The translations under genes and the position numbers were made by a program. Below are positions 6,690 through 11,154 of a DNA stretch of 11,154 nucleotides, piece after piece (positions within the stretch are counted from its first letter, which is position 1; each line of letters opens with the position of its first letter). The stretch comes from Baffinella frigidus (Eukaryota; Cryptophyceae; Cryptomonadales; Baffinellaceae): assembly GCA_026770585.1 (NCBI GenBank), contig MU646445.1, forward strand, positions 520,976 to 532,129, given 5' to 3'. Under the pieces are notes generated by a model, which did no database searches, had not been told where the DNA came from, and saw nothing but the letters and a program-made list of their open reading frames with translations.

Positions 6690-6796
6690 GTAAGTTTCCT
6701 GGCGGCACAGCAGGCAGATAATGCATTTGCCCGAGTGTCAGTATAACATTCTCTCTCGCCCTCTCTCGGTCTCTCTTTCTCTCTCTCTGTTCACAG
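6690..6796 (+). other. Intron-like segment with strong splice sites
   Basis: CTGCAG precedes GTAAGT at 6690, and TCTCTCTCTGTTCACAG ends at 6796 after a CT-rich tract from about 6751, giving a 107-nt canonical intron. A short plus-strand frame from ATG 6644 (MFTAELL) crosses it in phase but stops within seven codons, at TGA 6812-6814. It could be an intron in the 3' untranslated region of the dioxygenase transcript, or a relic of a lost gene. The spliced frame depends on the exact length of the G-run at 6664-6675, which is error-prone. Confidence 0.45.
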
Positions 6797-6833
6797 CGCG
6801 GCTGGCGATTGCCTGAGTGCGTTGAAATACAGA

Positions 6834-6875
6834 TCTCAAATAGAGGAGAATATCTGTATTCTCCTCTATTTGAGA
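6834..6875. repeat. Perfect 18-bp inverted repeat
   Basis: TCTCAAATAGAGGAGAAT (6834-6851) and its exact complement (6858-6875) are separated by six bases (ATCTGT). The outer context repeats ATACAGAT / ATCTGTAT around the left arm. There is no T-run, so it is not a bacterial-type terminator; it could be a small foldback element. Confidence 0.85.
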
Positions 6876-6936
6876 GGGGTCGTGACCACTTGATGCACTG
6901 GCCACTGCCACTCTGCCGTTGAGTAGGACTACAGTA

Positions 6937-7055
6937 CAGGGGTGCCTCGCTCATTAAGAGCCGCCTCCTCCTAGGACCCTACAGTCGGGCTATGCCTAGG
7001 GGCCTATGGTGGTCCTAAGGGGGGGGGGGGCTTTCTTATGAGCGAGGTACCCCTG
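6937..7055 (-). mobile_element. Family A MITE, copy 5 (119 bp, opposite core orientation)
   Basis: The ends CAGGGGTGCCTCGCTCAT and ATGAGCGAGGTACCCCTG are flanked by TA at 6935-6936 and 7056-7057. The core (CTATGCCTAGGGGCC) is the reverse complement of that in copies 1 and 2, so the element inserted the other way round. The left C-run has decayed (CCTCCTCC) while the right G-run is 13 bases, which weakens the stem. Confidence 0.88.
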
Positions 7056-7173
7056 TAGGAGCTAGGACCTACATCCTACTGTACAGCAGTTAGTGCGCAG
7101 CCGGGAGGGGGGTGAGGCGTGTCTCGAACAAACGTGTGTGGTGGGTTGGGAGAGGGTGGGATCCAAGGGGACC

Positions 7174-7193
7174 CCATGCACAACTGTGCATGG
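7174..7193. repeat. 9-bp palindrome at a MITE boundary
   Basis: CCATGCACA and TGTGCATGG are perfect inverted repeats with a 2-base spacer. The right arm overlaps the degenerate left end of the neighbouring family A copy (7189-7304), and the expected flanking TA is TG here. Confidence 0.7.
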
Positions 7194-7304
7194 GCATCTC
7201 GTGCATAAGAAAGAGCCTCCCCCCTAGGACCACCACAGGGCCCTAGGCAAGGCCTACTGTAGGGTCCCAGGGGGTGGCGGTTTCTTATGAGCGAGGTAGC
7301 CCTG
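7189..7304 (+). mobile_element. Family A MITE, copy 6 (116 bp, diverged left end)
   Basis: The left end is CATGGGCATCTCGTGCATAAGA and the right end TTATGAGCGAGGTAGCCCTG, with TA only on the right (7305-7306). Core CCTAGGCAAGGCCTAC is in the copy 1/2 orientation. Several substitutions in both arms suggest an older insertion. Confidence 0.82.
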
Positions 7305-7389
7305 TACATGTTGCTACAGGAGGATTGGTCGGCCTGGCACTGAAGGTGTGAAACAGCGCACCTGCATCGGCGAGGCACGCACTCTCGAG

Positions 7390-7483
7390 ACAAGTCCTGT
7401 GTGTTGCATCACTGCTCTCTGTGCTTGCAGGCTTCCTCGTCACAAGTCCTGTGTGTATTGCATCACTTCTCTCTGTGCCTGCA
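7390..7483 (+). repeat. Tandem duplication of about 42 bp, period 52
   Basis: ACAAGTCCTGTGTGT ... GCATCACTGCTCTCTGTGC at 7390-7429 recurs with few changes at 7442-7483 (ACAAGTCCTGTGTGTATT). The interval contains TGTGCTTGCAG, which resembles an acceptor, but no exon is evident. Confidence 0.8.
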
Positions 7484-7524
7484 CGCTGCGTGTTCCGCAG
7501 TGCATTGCCCCCGTACAGTGTGTA

Positions 7525-7580
7525 CAGGGATACCTCGTACAAGAAAACGCAACTTAAGAAAACGGAACGGATTCGACTCC
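7525..7580 (+). mobile_element. Partial family A-like terminus
   Basis: CAGGGATACCTCGTACAAGAAAACGC follows TA (7523-7524) and resembles the family A left end, but the sequence then departs (ACTTAAGAAAACGGAACGG). The matching right end is not clear; TTCTTGTA just before the family A copy at 7707 may be its remnant. Confidence 0.5.
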
Positions 7581-7663
7581 TGCGTGTTCTTAATTTAGTA
7601 CCAGAGAGTTGACTAAATTTCGCTTCAATTGAGTCAACCCTCTGATACAAAATTAAGAACGCA
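7581..7663. repeat. Long imperfect hairpin (TGCGTGTTCTTAATTT arms)
   Basis: Arms 7581-7613 and 7633-7663 pair with only a few mismatches and a 2-base length difference, with a loop of about 19 bases (TAAATTTCGCTTCAATTGA). A third copy of the end motif (TGCGGGTTCTTAATTT) lies at 7678-7693, and a variant of it is in both arms of the element at 8672-8787. This suggests a MITE nested inside the element that begins at 7525. Confidence 0.8.
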
Positions 7664-7706
7664 TGCCCCAAATCCGGTGCGGGTTCTTAATTTCTGGGTT
7701 CTTGTA

Positions 7707-7823
7707 CAGGGGTACCTCGCTCATAAGAAACCGCCCCTCCCTAGGACCCTACAGTAGGACTATGCCTAGGGTCCTATGGTGGTCCTGGGGGGGGGGCGGT
7801 TTTTTATGAGCGAGGTACCCCTG
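7707..7823 (-). mobile_element. Family A MITE, copy 7 (117 bp, opposite core orientation)
   Basis: CAGGGGTACCTCGCTCATAA and its mirror at the right end are intact, flanked by TA at 7705-7706 and 7824-7825. The core (CTACAGTAGGACTATGCC) is the reverse complement of copies 1 and 2 and the same way round as copy 5. The strong stem and intact ends suggest a recent insertion. Confidence 0.92.
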
Positions 7824-7924
7824 TAACCCAGATACGCCCGTCACACCTCAATATTCCGAGAGTGTCGGAGCGGAGAGGTCGAGCCACTGCACGCCGCTCG
7901 AGTCTCGAGGGGCGGGCGACTGTA

Positions 7925-7970
7925 CAGGGGTGTCTCGCCAGCAACGAAACAAGGGTCCTAGGCTCCTGGG
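7925..7970. mobile_element. Family A left-end fragment
   Basis: CAGGGGTGTCTCGCC follows TA (7923-7924), and a core-like GGTCCTAGGCTCCTGGG appears after a shortened arm. No right terminus is found. Confidence 0.55.
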
Positions 7971-8543
7971 AATAAAAGCTCATAGGTGAAGAGTCGGGCC
8001 TTGGGGCGGTGCGTGTCCGTATTCAGGAGTGGCAGCTCTAGCCCGGCGACTGTCTAGATAAATTAATCAATGTGTCGCTGTGCGCAGGCGTTAACACGCG
8101 CACGCCTCTCTCCCACTCAGCGATGACACGCAACCACACCACGATGCGTCGATATCGTTTTCACGAACTCGGAGCTTTCCACACACAGCGTGACCCTACA
8201 GTCACGCATGCCACACTGGTGTCACTCTCCTCGCTCGCTTCTACCCCGCCACCTTCGGCAGCCCTCCTCCAGATCCGACACCCCACGCTCCTTTTCCTCC
8301 TCCAGATTCGACATTCCGCGCCCCTTTCCTCCCCGCGCCCACTGCGCCCCTCAACCGCCTCCACGACGAGCTTAGCCCTGTTGGAGAGAGGAGGTTGGAC
8401 GAGGATTCAGCTTGAGGGGGGGGGGGTGCAAGCCGGGCGAGCGTGAGACTTGGCTGGCTCGGGGGGGGGGCGGAGGGCGAGGGAATCGTCTAGGGTCTCG
8501 GGTTTGATGTTTGACACGCGGACCGGGTTTGGGGATGAGGGAG
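7971..8543. other. Non-coding stretch with a short tandem duplication and G-runs
   Basis: A plus-strand frame (8072-8446) has no clear ATG and is Ser/Pro/Thr-rich by composition. Inside it, CTCCTCCAGATCCGACA and CTCCTCCAGATTCGACA head two tandem copies of about 33 bp (8263-8329). G-runs of 10-11 bases lie at 8415-8425 and 8461-8470. I see no supportable gene. Confidence 0.4.
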
Positions 8544-8626
8544 GAGGGATTAGGGATTAGGGATTAGGTTTGAGGGATTAGGGATTAGGAATTAGGGTTG
8601 AGGTATTAGGGATTAGGGTGTAGGGA
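8544..8626 (+). repeat. (GGGATTA)n degenerate heptamer array
   Basis: About ten units of GGGATTA and close variants (GGAATTA, GGGTTGA, GGTATTA). The unit differs from TTTAGGG-type telomere DNA by one base. Here the G-rich strand is the plus strand, opposite to the arrays at both window ends. Confidence 0.85.
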
Positions 8627-8671
8627 TCCGCTGAAGGGGAGAACTGGTCCCCTCAAGCTTCCAAGTCACTA

Positions 8672-8787
8672 CAGGGGCTACTTGAAAATAAGAACACGCA
8701 CAGTCCTAGGGTCCTACGTTAGGGCTAGTCCCAAGGGCATACGACCACCCTGGGACCGTGCGTGTCCTTAATTTCGAGCAACCCCTG
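8672..8787 (+). mobile_element. Divergent family A-type MITE (116 bp, subfamily A2)
   Basis: The left end CAGGGGCTACTTGAAAATAA and right end (complement CAGGGGTTGCTCGAAATTAA) are inverted repeats, flanked by TA at 8670-8671 and 8788-8789. It shares family A's first bases, length, hairpin plan and CCTAGGGTCCTA-type core, but the inner arms (GAACACGCACAGTCC) lack the C-run/G-run pair. It may be mobilised by the same transposase as family A. Confidence 0.85.
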
Positions 8788-8789
8788 TA

Positions 8790-9223
8790 TCTCCGGTTTG
8801 GCGGTGCGGGTCGACACTCGCTGCGACACAATACGCAACGGAGCCTTGCTCCGTGTCACAAGGCTCCGTATCACCATGGTGGAGAGCACAGCTCGGGAGG
8901 GAGGCAGTGCCCGAGAGAGCCGCTAGAGACAAAGGTAGGTACAGGGCAGGTAGAACCACCAGCCATCCCACAAGCCCTCCGAAGTGGATCAAATCAGTGC
9001 TGGAGCCTGAGTCATTTCCTTCGGCCGGGCCCTCGAATTCGAGGGTCCTGTGGTCGATCACCAGGCATACGAGAGAACATGGTATTGAAACCAACATGAC
9101 CGCATGGGCACCGAGGTGGCTTGATGGCGTTGCGGAGAAGCTTGATGGGGGTTCGAGGGGGGTGCGCCGAGGTGCTGCTCACATATATGTGTGAAGAGAG
9201 GAGGGGGCTTGACGGGGTTGAAG
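8790..9223 (-). other. Possible 3' continuation of the minus-strand split gene
   Basis: A minus-strand frame open over 8768-9097 reads LEFEGPAEGNDSGSSTDLIHFGGLVGW after an acceptor-like GATCGACCACAG (ending at about 9046). It then continues through an apparently non-coding hydrophobic stretch. Its phase does not match the exon at 9274-9339, so I do not add it to the gene. The remainder shows no feature. Confidence 0.2.
8838..8869. repeat. 10-bp perfect inverted repeat
   Basis: ACGGAGCCTT (8838-8847) and AAGGCTCCGT (8860-8869) flank a 12-base loop that itself contains GCTCCGT. It lies outside any called exon. Confidence 0.75.
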
Positions 9224-9270
9224 GGGGGTGCATGGGGTTACAGAGGGGTGCAGGGGGGTGCAGGGGGGTT
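9224..9270 (+). repeat. GGGGTGCA minisatellite
   Basis: Four to five imperfect units around GGGGGGTGCA. The tract lies immediately 3' of the GTAAAC donor of the minus-strand exon at 9274, so it would be inside an intron. Confidence 0.7.
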
Positions 9271-9273
9271 TAC

Positions 9274-9339
9274 CGAGGTGGTGAGCGAGTCCTCATACTC
9301 CATGTTGCCCGAGAAGATGGTCTCCAGGCAGTGCTTGGC
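9274..9339 (-). CDS. Internal exon of unknown minus-strand gene
   Basis: Exactly 66 nt between an acceptor (CATCTCCCGCACAG, pyrimidine-rich) and a GTAAAC donor on the minus strand. One frame is open and reads AKHCLETIFSGNMEYEDSL, ending TTS: a mixed, non-repetitive composition unlike the low-complexity DNA around it. It begins and ends in phase 0. It can follow the next exon upstream only if that exon ends at a weak GTCTTG donor (9664), giving ...SYKTQME-AKHCLE. I do not recognise the family. Confidence 0.5.
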
Positions 9340-9599
9340 CTGTGCGGGAGATGCAGGGTCACTTCAGGGGTTCCTTTCGCTCCTCGAGTCAAACGCGATC
9401 CCCTGTCATAAATCTGCTGGGTCCTCCGACGGTGGCGGGTGCTATCACGGTGCCCGGCCCCTGTTGTATGCCTCGACCTGGGCGCGGTGGCTACAGGATG
9501 AACCTTCTTTCAACCCTGACTCAGCCGATGAGTCGGTACGCGACGCTGGGCTAGACCCAGATCCATGCCCCTACGTGTGGTAGCTCACTACCGACGTAC

Positions 9600-9746
9600 C
9601 CACATCCTGCCTCGTCGCAGTGCCCCGACAGCGTGGGTGGGTGCGCAAGGCGCCGGGCCAAGACCTCCATCTGAGTCTTGTACGAGGTGTTGCAGAACTG
9701 GATCGAGAACGCGCGCTGGCCCTGCTCCGACATCCGGCCAAGGTCC
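9600..9746 (-). CDS. Internal exon of unknown minus-strand gene
   Basis: The minus-strand acceptor GGCGCGGCTGCAG opens a frame reading DLGRMSEQGQRAFSIQF, then CNTSYKTQMEVLARRL. Its first base completes a leucine codon begun by the exon at 10012-10077, so the two join in frame. The downstream end is uncertain: a good GTACGT donor at 9599 gives the coordinates shown (phase 2), while a weaker GTCTTG donor at 9664 gives a shorter exon that is phase-compatible with the exon at 9274. An unfound exon may lie between. No family recognised. Confidence 0.5.
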
Positions 9747-10011
9747 CTGCAGCCGCGCCGCTCCGCCGGTCAGCGCACGCCTCTCTCCCGCTCAGCGAGC
9801 TCTGTCCGACTGCCGCGCCGCCAGCCAGGTGACAGGGGGCATCTGTGGGGAGTTGCCGCCTGCCAGGTCCAAGGGGAGGAAGCCGGGAACTGAGGCGCAG
9901 CTCCAACGGGAGTCAACAGTGCGCATATGATAGACTGGCACGCGCAGCAGGCTCCGTTGCGTGCGGGTGGGAGCCTCGGGTCAGCAGTTTGGGACGGATG
10001 GGTGGACTCAC

Positions 10012-10077
10012 AGGGACTGGGTGTCCGCAGCGGGTGCGATGTTGGCACCGCCCTGCAACTGGCGCAGAGTGTTGAAC
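10012..10077 (-). CDS. Internal exon of unknown minus-strand gene
   Basis: 66 nt with textbook borders: acceptor TGTTTGTCTACCCTGCAG, preceded by a branch-point-like CTGAC, and donor GTGAGT at 10011. The frame reads FNTLRQLQGGANIAP then AADTQS, and ends in phase 2. Splicing to the exon at 9746 removes 265 nt. The strong splice signals and the phase agreement are the main evidence for a real gene here; no single long ORF marks it. No family recognised. Confidence 0.6.
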
Positions 10078-10160
10078 CTGCAGGGTAGACAAACACATAG
10101 TCAGTCACAATTCGACGGCTACGAAGGGGAGCAGGGGCGCGCAAGAGGGGGTCGGCCGAC

Positions 10161-10219
10161 ATTGAGTTGCTTTTTCGGGGAGCTTTTAAAATTCCGGGAA
10201 TTTTAGGAATTGGAGCCAT
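10161..10219 (-). CDS. Candidate first exon of the same minus-strand gene
   Basis: ATG in a strong start context (GTCAACAATGGCT) followed by MAPIPKIPGILKAPRKSNS. Ending it at 10161 gives phase 2, which fits the next exon and leaves an 83-nt intron, but the donor there (GTCGGC) is poor. A different donor or an exon outside this area is equally possible. The start is divergent from the membrane-protein exon at 10411. Confidence 0.25.
10187..10205. repeat. Palindrome TAAAATTCCGGGAATTTTA in divergent gap
   Basis: A 19-bp perfect palindrome around a central G. It overlaps the candidate minus-strand first exon and is near the 5' side of the 191-bp gap between two divergent ATG codons. The gap is AT-rich (10230-10310) compared with its flanks, as expected for a promoter region, but no defined element is recognised. 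Confidence 0.6.
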
Positions 10220-10410
10220 TGTTGACTTTTGAACTTAAGTTTGACCACTTCTGCACTTGGGAGATTTTTAATTTGGCATGGGAAAGTGGACAAATTTTGC
10301 ACCATGACCAAAACTGACCCAAAACTTCGTTTCCCCCCCGCCCGCTATCGTTCCAAAGACCGGCAACGAGCGCGAAGGGAAATATGATGCCCCCTTAACT
10401 GAAATCCTCG

Positions 10411-10840
10411 ATGCGCGTGCGCGCGTTGCTGTGGGCTGGGCGCAGCAATCGCGCGTGGTGGCTGCTGGTCCTCGCTGAATCCGTCATTTTCACCAACCTC
10501 TTCCTCGTGGCCTACTTGCACCCCTCTTTCTCGCGCGACTTCACGAGACAACGCCACGTGGCGCGCCCCCCTGAGCCGCGTGAGCGAGTGCCAAACCGCA
10601 CGTGGACGTTCTCGCAAGCAGACCTCCTCCGGAACAACTCAAACCTCCCCCTCCCCACGCCCACCGATACCCTCCTGCCGCCTCCTCCTAAGCCTGGGCA
10701 TTCTCCTCCCTCCTCCCCCCTTCCTACTTCCTCCCTCGTCCCTCACCCCTCCTCCGTCCCTCCGCCGCCCCTCCTCCCTGGGCTTGCGCACATTGCCGGC
10801 GGCAACCAAGGACCAAGAACCAAAACGAGACATGATCCAG
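10411..10840 (+). CDS. First exon of a putative type II membrane protein with Pro-rich stem
   Basis: From the ATG, a short basic tail (MRVRALLWAGRSNR) is followed by one membrane span at residues 15-35 (AWWLLVLAESVIFTNLFLVAY). Next comes a lumenal-type stem with two N-glycosylation sequons (N62-R-T, N75-N-S) and a Pro/Ser-rich stretch over about 79-124. This is the layout of Golgi type II enzymes such as glycosyltransferases, but no catalytic domain is present. The unspliced frame stops at 10852-10854 (147 residues). A CCAG/GTGATT donor at 10841 could join to acceptors ending at 10899 or 10923 (TTGACTTTTGCAG); both lead, in the same frame, to a stop inside the (CCCTAGA)n array. The gene is therefore truncated by the array or spliced beyond the window. 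Confidence 0.5.
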
Positions 10841-10955
10841 GTGATTTAAATTGAGTGTGCCATCACCAGACAGCAGAGACGGTCACACGAGCATTTCAGG
10901 TTTGTCGCGATTGACTTTTGCAGTTCGAGGTCGTACCGGGTCGGCCCACATCATG

Positions 10956-11013
10956 AACCCTAAACCCTAGACCCTAGACCCTAGACCCTAGACCCTAGAC
11001 CCTAGACCCTGAA
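10956..11013 (+). repeat. (CCCTAGA)n heptamer array
   Basis: One CCCTAAA unit, six exact CCCTAGA units (10965-11006) and one CCCTGAA. CCCTAAA is the exact C-strand unit of TTTAGGG telomere DNA; CCCTAGA is a one-base variant that was amplified. Confidence 0.92.
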
Positions 11014-11060
11014 CACCAAACATCAAACACCAAAACCCAGAACCCAAACCTCAAAACCTA
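11014..11060. repeat. Degenerate AC-rich link between heptamer arrays
   Basis: Irregular units such as CACCAAA, CATCAAA, AACCCAGA and AACCTAA connect the two arrays and look like decayed heptamers. Confidence 0.6.
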
Positions 11061-11154
11061 AACCCCAAACCCCAAACCCCAAACCCCAAACCCCAAACCC
11101 CAAACCCCAAACCCCAAACCCCAAACCCCAAACCCCAAACCCCAAACCCCAAAC
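11061..11154 (+). repeat. (CCCCAAA)n heptamer array to window end
   Basis: About 13 nearly perfect units, the most regular array in the window, running to the last base and presumably beyond. On the other strand this is TTTGGGG, one base from TTTAGGG. All three forward frames of the repeat are free of stops. Confidence 0.95.

Larger units (their letters stand above)
6496..6936. other. Downstream region: orphan intron signals, CT-rich tract, G-run
   Basis: No long gene. It may include the 3' untranslated region of the dioxygenase gene. It holds a 12-base G-run (6664-6675), an intron-like segment and a perfect palindrome, listed separately. Minus-strand openness across this region starts in the family A terminus at 6954 and is probably fortuitous. 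Confidence 0.4.

Noticed and set aside
6834-6875. Rho-independent terminator
   Set aside because: There is no T-run after the stem and no bacterial gene context.
6511-6954. 147-codon minus-strand frame
   Set aside because: Its start is inside a family A terminal repeat (the right end of these elements always gives ATG-AGC-GAG), and it crosses the intron-like segment, the palindrome and the CT-rich tract.
6937-7823. Programmed inversion of the family A core
   Set aside because: Copies 5 and 7 have reversed cores, but because the arms are nearly symmetrical, insertion in the opposite orientation explains this without an inversion system.
1-11154. tRNA, rRNA or dinoflagellate spliced-leader sequence
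   Set aside because: I read both strands for cloverleaf motifs, conserved rRNA strings and the spliced leader and recognised none; a covariance search would be needed to exclude degenerate forms.

Overview
The window looks like nuclear DNA from a eukaryotic alga with a complex (secondary, red-lineage) plastid, such as a haptophyte or stramenopile. Three things point there. The only confident protein gene has a signal peptide followed by a Phe-Ala-Pro motif, the bipartite plastid-targeting pattern of those groups. Spliceosomal-type introns (GTGAGT, GTAAGT and GTAAAC donors with pyrimidine-rich acceptors) can be seen. Four arrays of 7-bp repeats are each a small variant of the TTTAGGG-type telomere repeat. 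Nothing suggests bacterial operon layout. The species cannot be named from the sequence alone.

Layout. Bases 1-63 are a (CCCTCAA)n array, and 64-1440 holds low-complexity and palindromic DNA without a convincing gene. Bases 1440-3550 and 6930-8790 are packed with short non-autonomous transposons (MITEs). Family A is about 117 bp, starts CAGGGGTACC, folds into a full hairpin and is flanked by TA; there are six near-complete copies plus fragments. A divergent member lies at 8672-8787. Family B (about 100 bp, CCCTTAAGTGGCC ends) and family C (216 bp, TTGTAGATTTC ends) are also flanked by TA. A tandem repeat at 2131-2950 serves as a natural before/after record, because its second unit is split by two insertions that the first unit lacks. 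Bases 3725-5182 hold minus-strand reading frames: one small hypothetical ORF and a broken gene with an HNH-nuclease-like CxxC...DH motif, whose last frame is now ended by a stop codon inside a family C terminus.

Bases 5404-6495 are an intact, single-exon gene for a phytanoyl-CoA-dioxygenase-like Fe(II)/2-oxoglutarate oxygenase, predicted to be plastid-targeted. Bases 6496-6936 contain an orphan intron-like segment and a perfect palindrome. Bases 8790-10219 carry pieces of a multi-exon minus-strand gene of unknown function, found from phase-compatible splice sites rather than a long ORF. Diverging from it across a 191-bp gap is a plus-strand first exon (from 10411) for a type II membrane protein with a proline-rich stem. 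Its reading frame runs into a (CCCTAGA)n array that is followed by (CCCCAAA)n to the window end, so the gene is either truncated or continues outside.

The genes do not form a pathway. The main story is a repeat-rich, probably subtelomeric region with a few genes surviving among dense hairpin MITEs.
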